From Thalassobacillus sp. CUG 92003 (lineage in GTDB: Bacteria > Bacillota > Bacilli > Bacillales > Halobacillaceae), in assembly GCF_013618635.1 (NCBI RefSeq), contig NZ_JABLSJ010000002.1, positions 310,001-374,000 on the forward strand: a DNA stretch of 64,000 nt, in the 5' to 3' direction. The notes below the pieces were generated by a model. The model saw nothing but the letters and a program-made list of their open reading frames with translations. It searched no databases and was not told the DNA's origin. Below are positions 25,573 through 35,157 of the stretch, in pieces. A program made the translations under genes and the position numbers. Position 1 is the stretch's first letter, and each line of letters opens with the position of its first letter.

Positions 25573-26547
25573 ATGAATACGACTTATGACGTTTTGATTG
25601 TGGGAGCCGGAATGGCCGGAATTATGGCAGGACAGGAATTAAGACGTAACGAATGTGATAATGTCATGTTGTTGGATAAAGGCAGCCATGTAGGAGGCAG
25701 GCTCGCTACAAAGGAGATAGCTTCTGGAAAAGCCGATCATGGTGCGCAGTTCTTCACAGTACGTTCGCAACCGTTACAGGAACAGGTGGAAAAATGGCTG
25801 CACAACAGTTGGGTGAAACACTGGTTCGGGGAAGACTATCCGAGATACACGGGTGTCTCTGGAATGAATCAGTTGGCCTACCATTTAGCTGAAAATTTAC
25901 CATTATCGTTAAATACTGAAATAAATCATTTAGAGAAACGAGACGATGAATATATTCTAAAGGACGTTGAAGGAAAGGTATATCACACGAAACATCTTAT
26001 TTTTACACTTCCGGTTCCACAGACGCTCGACTTATTGGATGCAAGCGCCCTCGGTATCTCGAAGGATGCTTATCGTTCACTGGAACAATTGACATTTGCT
26101 CCGACATACGTCGGGTTGTTTGAATTTAGTCAGGATACCAGCTTACCCGAGGATGGTCACTTGGATAAAGGTCTACCGGATGGAGTACAACGGATTGTCG
26201 ATCATAAAAAGAAAGGCATGTCATCTGTCCCCATTATTAGCGTTTATATGACAGCTGATTGGTCTGATGAACATGAGGGGAGGGACAATCTTCTAGCTGA
26301 GATTGAGACGTCAGTGAAGAGCTATTTTAATTGGGATGACCTGCAATCCCGGTACTTGAAGCTATGGCGTTATGCTCAAGCCGAACGGGTTTATAAACAT
26401 CCTTATATGGGACTTGATGAAGAAGCGACGCTTTTGATTGCGGGAGACACTTTCCTTTATCCGGATGATCAATCCGGTCGCACCCGATTTGAGAGTGCTT
26501 TTCTATCCGGTGTAGCGGCTGGGCAGAAGATATTGGAGAAATATTAA
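25573..26547 (+). CDS. FAD-dependent amine-oxidase-like (renalase-type) protein
   Basis: This 324-aa flavoprotein starts with the FAD-binding motif VLIVGAGMAGIMAGQEL (7-23) and the downstream GGRLATKE and DHGAQFF motifs (about 45-65) typical of the renalase-like NAD(P)/FAD proteins. The C-terminal LLIAGDTF...GRTRFESAFLSG motif closes the FAD site. Bacterial relatives oxidise isomeric dihydronicotinamides or are uncharacterised, so the substrate is open. ATG 25573 follows GAGGGAGAG; the frame also opens six codons upstream. It is convergent with rarD across a perfect hairpin. Confidence 0.82.
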   Translation: MNTTYDVLIVGAGMAGIMAGQELRRNECDNVMLLDKGSHVGGRLATKEIASGKADHGAQFFTVRSQPLQEQVEKWLHNSWVKHWFGEDYPRYTGVSGMNQLAYHLAENLPLSLNTEINHLEKRDDEYILKDVEGKVYHTKHLIFTLPVPQTLDLLDASALGISKDAYRSLEQLTFAPTYVGLFEFSQDTSLPEDGHLDKGLPDGVQRIVDHKKKGMSSVPIISVYMTADWSDEHEGRDNLLAEIETSVKSYFNWDDLQSRYLKLWRYAQAERVYKHPYMGLDEEATLLIAGDTFLYPDDQSGRTRFESAFLSGVAAGQKILEKY

Positions 26548-26580
26548 CGGCTCCTGATTTAAACGTATATTAGCGAAACA

Positions 26581-26609
26581 AAAGCTTGCAGCGGATCGCT
26601 GCAAGCTTT
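26581..26609. terminator. Bidirectional terminator
   Basis: Perfect 13-bp inverted repeat AAAGCTTGCAGCG / CGCTGCAAGCTTT between convergent genes. Confidence 0.85.
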
Positions 26610-26615
26610 TAACGC

Positions 26616-27521
26616 TTAGCTGGCTTTAGCTTCGTAAGAGCGCATTCGTTTTACTCTGGTGACTGTGTATACGGTTAAACCTGCCCAAATAAGACTGAAT
26701 GAAATCATATGTGTGACAGTGAAGGGTTCGTGGTACAAGATGACCCCAATCAGTAACATAAGCGTAGGGGCAATGTATTGGAGGAAACCTACCATTGAAA
26801 GTGGGATCCGTTTCGCCCCACCTGCAAATAACAAGAGAGGCACTGCGGTTACAATCCCAGCTCCAAAGAGTAAAAGGGCTGTGCTGGACCAAACGTCAAT
26901 TTGCCCCCAATTACCATTTTGCTGTGTCATTAGATAAAGCAGGGCCACCGGAGAGACAATCAAGGTTTCAATCGTCAAACCAAACATAGGGCCTAGCTGT
27001 ACGACTTTCTTCAATAAGCCGTAAAACCCGAAACTGAAAGCGAGTAATAGGGCAACCCACGGAACCGCACCGAAATTGACGGTCATAAATGAGACCCCAG
27101 CCGCAGCTAAAGCAAAGGCTAACCACTGTGCTCTTGAAAATGTTTCTTTGAGAAAAATCATGCCTAGTAAAATACTTACTAATGGATTGATATAATAACC
27201 GAGACTGGCTTCGACGACGTGGTCACTGTTGACCGCCCAAATGAATGTCACCCAGTTGATGCTAATGGTAATGGAGGCGAGGGTGATGCCAGCCAAATCC
27301 CGTTTTGCTTTCCAAATCCGTTTGCATTCCCTCAGAAAGGGCCGCCACTTTCTCATGAGAAAGACGATCATGGTCATGAATAAAAAAGACCAGACGATCC
27401 GGTGAGCAAGAATCTCGTAGGCCGACACGTCTTTTATCAGCTTCCAATATAGTGGAAGAACGCCCCACAATATATAAGCGGCCGCCGTATAAATGATTCC
27501 GTGTTTTTGGTCTTCATGCAT
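26616..27521 (-). CDS. rarD: RarD-type EamA transporter
   Basis: A 301-aa membrane protein with ten hydrophobic segments in two EamA (DMT) repeats. The N-terminal HGIIYTAAAYILWGVLPLYW is characteristic of the RarD subgroup, whose substrates are not settled (associated with chloramphenicol sensitivity in E. coli). I set the start at ATG 27521, whose AAGGAAAGG site is about 10 bases upstream. The frame also has an ATG at 27548 preceded by GTGAGGT, which would add nine residues; either is possible. It is followed by the convergent terminator. Confidence 0.87.
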   Translation of the reverse strand: MHEDQKHGIIYTAAAYILWGVLPLYWKLIKDVSAYEILAHRIVWSFLFMTMIVFLMRKWRPFLRECKRIWKAKRDLAGITLASITISINWVTFIWAVNSDHVVEASLGYYINPLVSILLGMIFLKETFSRAQWLAFALAAAGVSFMTVNFGAVPWVALLLAFSFGFYGLLKKVVQLGPMFGLTIETLIVSPVALLYLMTQQNGNWGQIDVWSSTALLLFGAGIVTAVPLLLFAGGAKRIPLSMVGFLQYIAPTLMLLIGVILYHEPFTVTHMISFSLIWAGLTVYTVTRVKRMRSYEAKAS

Positions 27522-27625
27522 AGTAACCACGCCTTTCCTTCGTGACATAATACCTCACTACTATATAGGATTCGTTTGGAAGGGGGCAACCATTTGAATT
27601 GGTGTGTGTTTACTTTTTGGTACAC

Positions 27626-27667
27626 AAAAGTGCCGAACTGATTTCAATGAAATCGTTCGGCACTTTT
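27626..27667 (-). terminator. Terminator of Rieske oxidoreductase, GCCGAAC type
   Basis: AAAAGTGCCGAAC / GTTCGGCACTTTT is a perfect 13-bp stem, extended inside by GATTTC/GAAATC. It lies 15 bp after the stop of the minus-strand gene at 27682. Confidence 0.9.
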
Positions 27668-27681
27668 GCGAATCATTCGTT

Positions 27682-29208
27682 TTATTCATCATGATCCAAT
27701 TTAGTTAAAGGCTGTTTAGCAGGCCCTTCCATAACTTCCCCGTCGTAAGAAAAGCGTGAACCATGACAAGGGCAGTCCCACGTTCGTTCTGCACTATTCC
27801 AATCTACTTCGCAGCCCATGTGAGTACAGGTCGTATCGAGCACATGAAGGTTTCCGTCTTCATCTCTAAAAGCGCCTGCGCGTTCGCCTCTAATTTGAAC
27901 GATATCCCCCTGGCCTTTTTTCAAAGCTTTCGGACGTGTCCCGACCAACTCCATTTTTCCTTCTAATAAATGCGCCCCCACATTGAAGTTTTGGGAAATG
28001 AATTGTTTAATGCTTGGGTTTGCTTTGAAGCGAGATGGGGTGTACAACGACACGTAAGGATTATCTTTCCCCATGATGCTATCCGTGATAAGACGTGCTG
28101 CCACAGTACTGGTTGTCATTCCCCATTTACGGAAGCCGGTAGCGACGTAAATATCCGGTTTATTCCGGGTGATTTTCCCGATGTAAGGCACTTTATCTAA
28201 CGTCGTTAAATCCTGCGCCGACCATTGAAACAGTTTTTCTTTAACGCCAAAGGTTTGGGCGGCAAACTCCTCTAACGCATTGTAGTGGAAAGCGGTGTCG
28301 ATCCCTTCGCCCGTTCTGTGACTTTCACCACCAATGAGTAATAGCGATTTGCCTTGGTATTGGACAGGACGAACGGAACGTTTTGGTTCATCTATGGATA
28401 GATACATGCCCGTTGTGTCATGGTTCTCTGGCTCAATGGCGATGACGTACGAGCGTTCAGCATACATCCGACTGAAATAGAAGCCGTTGCCGTCATAAAA
28501 AGGGAAATGGGAACACGAGACAGCATGGTCACATGTTATGGTGAAGCCTTCGCGTGTCATGACTTTTTGTGATTGGTCGTTTGTAACCCCTGTCGCTACA
28601 GTGTGTTCGAAGATTTCACCGCCACGTTTGATGATTTCTTCTACCATAAACTGAAGATACTTCAAAGGGTGAAAGTGAGCTTGGTGAGGCATGAATAACC
28701 CGCCTAAAGCATCTGAATCAAACGGTATCGTGTTAATATAATCACCCGGTATGCCAAGTTGAGCATAAGCGCGATGCTCAAGCTCTAATTTTCTCTGGCC
28801 CTGCTGCGTTGTCGCGTAAATAAAGGCGTCGTCTCTTTCCCAGTTGCAATCGATATGATGTTTTTCGACTAGACCAGCCATAAAGTCTATGGCTTGCTGG
28901 TTAGCCTGATAATATAACCGGGCTGTTTCCTTGCCAAAATGCTGAATCAATTCATGGTAAATAAAGCCATGCTGAGCTGTCACTTTAGCTGTCGTATGAC
29001 CCGTTGTACCGTTTAAGATGTGATCGGCCTCAATCAGCGCTACTTTCTTTCCTTCAAGGCTGAGCAAATAAGCAGTCGTAATCCCAGTTATACCCCCGCC
29101 TACAATAGCAATGTCTGTTTCAATATTTTCTTGTAAAGGTTTGAAACGCGGGAAGCTTTCATTTTCCCGCCATAATGGTTCTGGATTCATCCAGCGTTCC
29201 TCCGTCAT
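27682..29208 (-). CDS. FAD oxidoreductase with C-terminal Rieske domain (YhfW-like)
   Basis: This 508-aa protein joins a DAO-type FAD domain (Rossmann motif AIVGGGITGITTAYLL, about 34-49) to a C-terminal Rieske [2Fe-2S] domain (about 415-505). The cluster ligands are in CTHMGCEVDWN and CPCHGSRFSYDGEV, so all Cys and His ligands are present. The same architecture is found in B. subtilis YhfW. It probably oxidises an amine or amino acid and passes electrons to the Rieske cluster; the substrate is unknown. ATG 29208 follows AAAAGGAGG. It is monocistronic. Confidence 0.9.
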   Translation of the reverse strand: MTEERWMNPEPLWRENESFPRFKPLQENIETDIAIVGGGITGITTAYLLSLEGKKVALIEADHILNGTTGHTTAKVTAQHGFIYHELIQHFGKETARLYYQANQQAIDFMAGLVEKHHIDCNWERDDAFIYATTQQGQRKLELEHRAYAQLGIPGDYINTIPFDSDALGGLFMPHQAHFHPLKYLQFMVEEIIKRGGEIFEHTVATGVTNDQSQKVMTREGFTITCDHAVSCSHFPFYDGNGFYFSRMYAERSYVIAIEPENHDTTGMYLSIDEPKRSVRPVQYQGKSLLLIGGESHRTGEGIDTAFHYNALEEFAAQTFGVKEKLFQWSAQDLTTLDKVPYIGKITRNKPDIYVATGFRKWGMTTSTVAARLITDSIMGKDNPYVSLYTPSRFKANPSIKQFISQNFNVGAHLLEGKMELVGTRPKALKKGQGDIVQIRGERAGAFRDEDGNLHVLDTTCTHMGCEVDWNSAERTWDCPCHGSRFSYDGEVMEGPAKQPLTKLDHDE

Positions 29209-29468
29209 GTTTATCCTCCTTTTGCATTCATCTCCCTTCAGTTTGTCCTTTAGTTGACGGAATCATGTATGAAAACCAAAAAGAACCAGCAAGATGGAAA
29301 TTGGCATCAGCTCGTCAAGATTAGACGAAAAATCTCATGTGCAAACGCTTTCAAAATGTTTTATTTTGCCATATGATAGAAGAGAGAAGATATGCACCCC
29401 GGCTGATACTGACGAATTAGGGAAAGCTGGTGCATCAAGACTAAGTGATAGAAGAGGAGAGGAAATTA

Positions 29469-30689
29469 ATGACCCGTAACGAGGAACGTTTTGAAACGAA
29501 AGTCATTCATGAAGGATACGATTCTAAAGATCATCTAGGCAGTCTGGCCACCCCGTTGTTCCAGACTTCTACGTTTACATTCGATTCAGCAGAACAAGGG
29601 GAAAGGCGATTCGCAGGGGAAGAAGAGGGTTATGTCTATTCAAGATTGGGCAACCCGACTGTACGTGTCCTTGAAGAGCGTATTGCAGCGCTTGAAGGAG
29701 GCGAAATGGGTCTTGCTTTCGGTTCAGGAATGGCAGCCGTATCAGCAGTGCTGACAGCATTGACCAAGGCGAATGACCATATTCTCTGTTCCCAAGGACT
29801 TTACGGCTGTACATTTGGGCTGCTGACCATGATGAAAGAAAAATACGGCATAACGCATGACTTCAGTTTGATGGCTTCGGAAGAAGAGGTTCACTCGCGT
29901 ATTCAACCGAATACAGCGGTTATTTATATAGAAACACCCATTAATCCGACTATGAAACTGATTGATTTAGACATGGTCGTCCGAGTGGCGAAAACATACA
30001 ATATCCCTGTGGTGGTCGATAACACATTTTCCTCCCCTTACCTTCAACGTCCGATTGAATTGGGGTGTGATATCGTGCTTCACAGTGCCACGAAGTATAT
30101 TGGCGGTCACGGAGATTTAGTAGCGGGCCTGGTTGTGGGCAAACAAGCTTTCATGAAAGAAGTAGCGATGACCACACAAAAAGACATAGGCGGCATCATC
30201 GCTCCCTTTGATGCGTGGCTGTTGTTGCGCGGGCTTAAAACACTTCCCGTACGAATGGATCGCCACTGCGATAATGCCGAGAAAATTGCTCAGGCGTTAG
30301 CGGAACATCCGTCTATTAAAGCTGTGTATTACCCGGGGGATCCGGACCATCCGGATGCTAAAGTAAGGGCAAAACAAATGAAGGCGGGCGGTGGCGTGAT
30401 TGCATTCGATATACATGGATCAAAAAAAGAAGCACAGAAATTATTGAATAGCCTAGAATTTATTAAAATTGCTGTCAGTCTAGGTGATACGGAAAGCTTG
30501 ATTCAACACCCTGCCACTATGACGCATGCGGTTGTTCCAGAACATGCCCGCCGACAGATGGGCATCAACGACGAACTGATTCGTCTCTCAGTGGGTCTTG
30601 AAGCATGGGAGGATATCTGGTCGGATTTATCACAAGCCCTTGATCATGTCTTACCTCAATACGCCGACCACACATCGCATTCCATTTAA
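29469..30689 (+). CDS. megL: Methionine gamma-lyase
   Basis: The 406-aa fold-type-I PLP enzyme resembles methionine gamma-lyase, which splits L-methionine to methanethiol, ammonia and 2-oxobutyrate. Residues SRLGNPT (58-64), SGMAAV (86-91) and PLP Lys209 in HSATKYIGGHGD are family-wide. The LYGCTF segment (111-116) with Cys114 after the catalytic Tyr112 is the feature that separates methionine gamma-lyase from cystathionine gamma-lyase. ATG 29469 follows AGAGGAGAG; eight upstream codons in frame are unlikely. There is no S-box in front, so it is regulated apart from metYX. Confidence 0.85.
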   Translation: MTRNEERFETKVIHEGYDSKDHLGSLATPLFQTSTFTFDSAEQGERRFAGEEEGYVYSRLGNPTVRVLEERIAALEGGEMGLAFGSGMAAVSAVLTALTKANDHILCSQGLYGCTFGLLTMMKEKYGITHDFSLMASEEEVHSRIQPNTAVIYIETPINPTMKLIDLDMVVRVAKTYNIPVVVDNTFSSPYLQRPIELGCDIVLHSATKYIGGHGDLVAGLVVGKQAFMKEVAMTTQKDIGGIIAPFDAWLLLRGLKTLPVRMDRHCDNAEKIAQALAEHPSIKAVYYPGDPDHPDAKVRAKQMKAGGGVIAFDIHGSKKEAQKLLNSLEFIKIAVSLGDTESLIQHPATMTHAVVPEHARRQMGINDELIRLSVGLEAWEDIWSDLSQALDHVLPQYADHTSHSI

Positions 30690-30782
30690 AGTTTCCAGCG
30701 TGGGACTCCTCTTATCCATATAAAGTGTTGTATTAAATGGTCAGCAGCAAGATTGTGGAAGACTTGAATTTTAGGTGATGAA

Positions 30783-31155
30783 GGTTCGTTACTATAAGAG
30801 GAATTGGGATGGCTTTGAAACAACTCGCTTTCCTGCGGGGAACCGGCAAGCCTCCTCGGTCGCTTCGCTCCCTGTGGGGTCTCGCCGAGCTCCTTTTCCC
30901 GCTAATTAACTGGGAATTTGCCTTCTGGATAGAAGCTCTGCCGTATTTGAACTATCCAGCTCCGGCGTCTAGCGGCTAGTGAGACTTCCCTCGCTTCTGT
31001 ACGATAAGTCAACATCGAATCACGTTGTTCTTCGTGTTTCCTTTATCTCCTACAGCTCAGTCCAGTCCTAACGCCGCTGATCAAGACGCCTTCGCTTTCA
31101 GAGGGGAGTCTCGCCGTTTCAAAGCCATCCCATTCAACAAGCAAATGAACGAACC
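30783..31155 (-). repeat. Bipartite palindromic element, family B copy 2
   Basis: Outer arms GGTTCGTT (30783-30790) / AACGAACC (31148-31155) are perfect; inner arms GGGATGGCTTTGAAAC (30806-30821) / GTTTCAAAGCCATCCC (31116-31131) are a perfect 16-bp pair. Spacers are 15 and 16 bp. Internally it is the near-identical reverse complement of 10116-10487. Confidence 0.87.
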
Positions 31156-31250
31156 TCCGGCATAGGAGCATGCTTTCTAACTACGCTATAGAATAACCGC
31201 TACCCAATACGATTCTTAGGGAGAGCCATCAAATGCTCAGCTCATTTCAT

Positions 31251-31418
31251 GTTTCCGTTCTACCACAAATGGAAGAAGGTCCGGGAAATTGCGAGACTCC
31301 TGTGGGATGAAAATGTTCGGTGAGATCCCGCAAGGCGAAGCCTGAGGAAGCTCACCACATGCCCACGGAAAGGGAGTAATTTCCCGGACCTTCATATGGC
31401 AAATTTCGTAACGGAAAC
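31251..31418. repeat. Bipartite palindromic element, family C copy 1
   Basis: Outer arms GTTTCCGTT (31251-31259) / AACGGAAAC (31410-31418) and inner arms GAAGGTCCGGGAAATT (31275-31290) / AATTTCCCGGACCTTC (31378-31393) are both perfect. Spacers are 15-16 bp. The core shares GAGACTCC and GGCGAAGCCTGAGGAAGCT with family A. Confidence 0.82.
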
Positions 31419-31581
31419 CAGGTTTATTTCAGGTACCGAGTCTTAAACAAACGGGGGGATTTTATCAAACTTTGATAATTGGCAGTGTTATGCTTTTAAG
31501 AGCATAAGGCGTCTGTTCATCATATTTTTTAATCTTATGTTAGAATAACAGGGATGGATTTGGAACAAAGGAGTAATGGAT

Positions 31582-32124
31582 ATGACGCAACCATCCAAAA
31601 AACGAAATGCAGAAGAGCGTCGAGACCAGATTCTCACCCTTTTAACAGAAAGCACTTCTCCGATTACTGGAAGTGATTTGGCTGAGAAAATGGGCGTCAC
31701 GCGTCAGGTTATAGTCGGGGATATTTCCCTGTTAAAAGCAAAGAACGAACCAATAGTAGCCACAAGTCAAGGTTACTTATATATGACAGATACGAAACGT
31801 TCCCCCGCATATAAGCAAAAAGTTGCCGTAAAGCATACCCCTGGGCAAACGGAAGTTGAATTGAATACCATCGTGGATTTCGGAGTCAGCGTTGAGGATG
31901 TGGTGGTGGAGCACCCCGTTTATGGGGATTTGACAGCTTCTCTCATGATATCAAATCGCCGCGATGTAAAAAAATTCATCGAAAAAGTTCAGGCTACAAA
32001 TGCTTCATTTTTATTAGAATTGACTGACGGCATCCATACGCATACGCTGTCTGCGGATAGCGAGACCGCCCTGCAGGAAGCAGTGGACGCTCTGGAGAAA
32101 GAAGGGCTTATGTATCATGCCTGA
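31582..32124 (+). CDS. niaR: NiaR-type niacin-responsive repressor (3H domain)
   Basis: The 180-aa regulator has an N-terminal winged HTH (RRDQILTLLTESTSPITGSDLA through VTRQVIVGDISLLKAK, about 15-55) and a C-terminal 3H domain with the expected histidines in KHTPGQTE, EHPVYGDL and GIHTHTL. Such proteins (YrxA/NiaR) bind nicotinic acid with a metal and repress NAD synthesis or niacin uptake genes. No NAD biosynthetic gene is visible beside it, so its targets are elsewhere. ATG 31582 lies 8 bases after AAAGGAG; the ATG two codons upstream (31576) is too close. Confidence 0.88.
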   Translation: MTQPSKKRNAEERRDQILTLLTESTSPITGSDLAEKMGVTRQVIVGDISLLKAKNEPIVATSQGYLYMTDTKRSPAYKQKVAVKHTPGQTEVELNTIVDFGVSVEDVVVEHPVYGDLTASLMISNRRDVKKFIEKVQATNASFLLELTDGIHTHTLSADSETALQEAVDALEKEGLMYHA

Positions 32125-32140
32125 ATCTATTTGAACAAGT

Positions 32141-32180
32141 AAGCCATTTGTCGATCAACGGCAGGTGGCTTTGTTTTTTT
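32141..32180 (+). terminator. Terminator of niaR
   Basis: AAGCCATTTG / CAGGTGGCTT hairpin (G-U pairs) followed by TTGTTTTTTTT. Confidence 0.7.
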
Positions 32181-32274
32181 TATAACGAGGCGCCTGTTCA
32201 GGTATGTTTGCTGTTTGTCAAAGTATGCTATAGTAGGTACACAAAGTTCGCCAAATGGAGAAAGGTGAAGACGG

Positions 32275-33717
32275 ATGGATGTTTTGACATTTTTCTTAGG
32301 GTTCGTACTGGTGTTGAACGTATTACTTGCATTCGCCATCATCTTTTTAGAACGCCGTGATGCAAGCGCAACATGGGCATGGTTGATGGTATTGCTGTTC
32401 GTACCAGTAGCTGGATTTATATTATATCTTGTATTTGGACGTCGACTCAGCAATAAAGAAATTTTTACATGGGATAAGAAGAGCAGGCTGGGTCTGCTGA
32501 CCGCTGTGCAGGATCAGCTTCGTTCTATAGAAGAGAATACGCTGGAACTGGCTCACCCTGCTTTAGAGAAATATGAGGATTTATTTTATCTGCATTTGAA
32601 AAACAATGACGCTATCCTGACTCAAAGCAACGAAGTCGAGGTCTTCACGGATGGCGAGAAGAAGTTCCATTCCCTTATGGAAGATATTGATAATGCTACC
32701 GAGCACATACATATCCTTTATTACATCATTCGTGACGATCAGCTTGGGCAGCGGCTTGGCGACGCTTTGGTGAAAAAAGCGCGTGAAGGCGTGAAGGTCC
32801 GTGTTTTGTACGATGATATGGGATCGCGTTCCCTCAGCCGCAAATACGTTCGCCGAATCCAGAATGCCGGGGGCGAGGTTGAATCGTTTTTTCCTCCGCT
32901 CATTCCTAAGTTGAATATGAAAATCAATTACCGTAATCATAGGAAATTATCGATTATAGATGGGAAAATCGGCTACATCGGTGGTTTTAATATAGGAGAT
33001 GAGTACCTCGGTTTCAACAAAAGGTTCGGATACTGGCGAGATACGCACCTTCGTGTAGAAGGGGAAGCAGTACATAATATGCAGACCCGTTTCATTCTCG
33101 ACTGGAATCATGCTTCGCGCCGGGATATCGAATATAATGAAGGGTACTATCAAGCGGAGAAGAAGGGCGACGTGGGGATGCAAATCGTTTCAAGCGGCCC
33201 TGATTCTGAGTGGGAACAAATAAAGAATGGGTATATCAAGATGATTTTATCGGCCAAGGAATACGTTTATATTCAAACGCCTTACTTCATACCTGATGAC
33301 AGCCTGTTGGATGCCCTCCGCATAGCTGTCCTTTCCGGTGTTGACGTGCGCGTCATGATACCAAATAAGCCTGATCACCCCTTCGTTTATTGGGCAACGT
33401 ATTCTAACATCGGGGATTTGTTGAAATCGGGCGCCACCATTTATGTGTATCAAAAAGGTTTCCTGCATGCCAAATCAATCGTTGTCGATGGGGCGATTGC
33501 ATCAGTCGGAACGGCCAACATCGATGTACGTAGTTTCAGGCTGAATTTTGAAGTCAATGCTTTCATTTATCATCCCGGTGTCGCAAAGTTGCTTTCAGAT
33601 CGTTTTGAAGCAGATATCATTGATTCTACCGAATTGACCTATAAACTATATCAAAGCCGCTCAACTTGGGTGCGCTTCAAAGAAGCATTATCCCGGTTGC
33701 TCTCTCCTATTTTATAG
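32275..33717 (+). CDS. cls: Cardiolipin synthase
   Basis: This 480-aa membrane enzyme condenses two phosphatidylglycerols into cardiolipin. Two N-terminal membrane segments (about 3-24 and 32-55) are followed by two phospholipase D domains with HKD motifs, HRKLSIIDG (about 222-230) and HAKSIVVDG (about 399-407), each followed by the conserved G-[GT]-x-N-[IM] segment (GGFNIGDEY, GTANIDVRS). The length equals typical Bacillus Cls. Cardiolipin raises salt tolerance in Bacilli, which fits the BCCT transporter. ATG follows GGAGAAAGG. Confidence 0.95.
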   Translation: MDVLTFFLGFVLVLNVLLAFAIIFLERRDASATWAWLMVLLFVPVAGFILYLVFGRRLSNKEIFTWDKKSRLGLLTAVQDQLRSIEENTLELAHPALEKYEDLFYLHLKNNDAILTQSNEVEVFTDGEKKFHSLMEDIDNATEHIHILYYIIRDDQLGQRLGDALVKKAREGVKVRVLYDDMGSRSLSRKYVRRIQNAGGEVESFFPPLIPKLNMKINYRNHRKLSIIDGKIGYIGGFNIGDEYLGFNKRFGYWRDTHLRVEGEAVHNMQTRFILDWNHASRRDIEYNEGYYQAEKKGDVGMQIVSSGPDSEWEQIKNGYIKMILSAKEYVYIQTPYFIPDDSLLDALRIAVLSGVDVRVMIPNKPDHPFVYWATYSNIGDLLKSGATIYVYQKGFLHAKSIVVDGAIASVGTANIDVRSFRLNFEVNAFIYHPGVAKLLSDRFEADIIDSTELTYKLYQSRSTWVRFKEALSRLLSPIL

Positions 33718-33737
33718 GCCCTATGGTGCTCAAAAAA

Positions 33738-33777
33738 AGCCAGGCTATGGCCGTCCTAAAACGGCGATAGCCTGGCT
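33738..33777 (-). terminator. Terminator of htrA-like gene
   Basis: AGCCAGGCTAT / ATAGCCTGGCT is a perfect stem with a second GCCGT/ACGGC stem inside. Seven A residues on its left become a U-tract for minus-strand transcripts; the hairpin may also end cls. Confidence 0.8.
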
Positions 33778-33809
33778 GAAAATTTATAAAGGGGGTCAAT
33801 GAACTTTAA

Positions 33810-34967
33810 CTATTGGGAGGAAAGTTCAAGGTTTACGTTCGTTTCTTTACCGTTACGATAGAGAGTCAGTTCAACTTGTTCACCTGTTTCAGCTTCATTG
33901 TAAAGGTACTTGCGAAGTTCGATGAGGTTATTTACTTGATTACCCTCGATGGCGGTAATGACATCGTACTTCTGCAAGTCAGCTTCAGCTGCTGGTGTTC
34001 CTTCTTTGACACTTGCGACCACAACACCTCCTTCGAGTTTGTTAGGGAGATTAAGCTCCTGTCGCTGGATAGCTGCTGGCACCTGGTTAAGGTCTTGCAG
34101 GGCGACTCCCATGTATGGCCGTTTTACTTCACCATCTGCTTCTAAGTCTTGGATGATCGGCTTTGCAACGTCCATAGGAATAGAGAATCCGATGCCTTCA
34201 ACTTCAGCTTTGGCAATTTTCATCGAATTGATTCCGATGACTTCTCCCTGCAGGTTGATTAACGGCCCGCCGCTATTTCCGGGATTAATGGCAGCGTCTG
34301 TTTGCAGGACTTCTGTCTGCCAATCGGGCTGCCGGTCGCCGTTTAAATCAACGGGGATGTTTCGATTTAAACCGCTGACGATCCCTTTAGTAGCTGAGCC
34401 TGTCAATTCCATGCCGAGTGGGTTGCCGATGGCAATGGCTGTCTGACCAACCTCTACGTCTTCGGTTGATCCTAATTCAGCAACTTTATCGACATGTTCA
34501 TCATTTATTTGTAAAACGGCCAGATCTGAGAAGGGGTCACTGCCTTTCAATTCGGCTTCAACTGTTTGACCACCATTTAAAACAACTTCAAGGCTTGAAG
34601 CATTTTCAACGACATGATGGTTGGTTACGACAAAGGCATTGCCGTTCTCCTGTTTATAGATGACCCCAGAACCTGTGCCGGCTTTTTGCTGCTCTTCTTG
34701 CAGGGCATTAGTTGCCCCCTGCATGCTGTTAACCCCTACCACAGCAGGAGATGTTTCTTCCACTGCTTGGGTGACTTCACTTTTATCTTCGAGAGTGACT
34801 TCATCTGCTTGTGCCGAAGGTTTGTCTGTATTGACTTCTACAGAGACACCCTTCCATTGAAATACGGTGGTGACGACAAATATAGCGATAATAGCACCGA
34901 GGACACTGTAAGCAAATCCAGAACGTTTTTTCTTTTGTTGCTCAGTGTGATGTTCTCTATTAAACAT
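33810..34967 (-). CDS. HtrA/DegP-like membrane serine protease
   Basis: The 385-aa protease has a short cytoplasmic N-terminus, one membrane anchor (about 18-38), a trypsin-like domain and a C-terminal PDZ domain (about 285-380). The catalytic triad is His118 (VTNHHVVE), Asp148 (DPFSDLAVLQ) and Ser232 (INPGNSGGPL). It should degrade misfolded secreted proteins at the outer membrane face. The gene is divergent from a two-component system across 190 bp, the same arrangement as htrB-cssRS in B. subtilis, so control by that system is likely. Confidence 0.92.
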   Translation of the reverse strand: MFNREHHTEQQKKKRSGFAYSVLGAIIAIFVVTTVFQWKGVSVEVNTDKPSAQADEVTLEDKSEVTQAVEETSPAVVGVNSMQGATNALQEEQQKAGTGSGVIYKQENGNAFVVTNHHVVENASSLEVVLNGGQTVEAELKGSDPFSDLAVLQINDEHVDKVAELGSTEDVEVGQTAIAIGNPLGMELTGSATKGIVSGLNRNIPVDLNGDRQPDWQTEVLQTDAAINPGNSGGPLINLQGEVIGINSMKIAKAEVEGIGFSIPMDVAKPIIQDLEADGEVKRPYMGVALQDLNQVPAAIQRQELNLPNKLEGGVVVASVKEGTPAAEADLQKYDVITAIEGNQVNNLIELRKYLYNEAETGEQVELTLYRNGKETNVNLELSSQ

Positions 34968-35157
34968 GTTTCAAAACTCCTTTACGAAAAGAATGGTTCA
35001 GGGCAATTACGATTAGTTCACTTTATATTCTAGGTTAGAGGTGCGGCATGATTTTGGAGAAAATGTGGAAAAAGTGTGTAAATGAACAAAGGAGTAAGAA
35101 ATGGTTTTATGGAATATGACATGATAGGAAGAGGAAGTATAGTAAAGGGGTTATGAT

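Larger units (their letters stand above)
30690..31581. other. Repeat-rich intergenic region
   Basis: This 0.9-kb gap holds family-B copy 2 and the family-C palindrome, listed separately. I see no coding capacity. The last part (about 31500-31560) has a TTAGAATAACAG stretch that could be part of the niaR promoter or operator, but I cannot define it. Confidence 0.6.
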
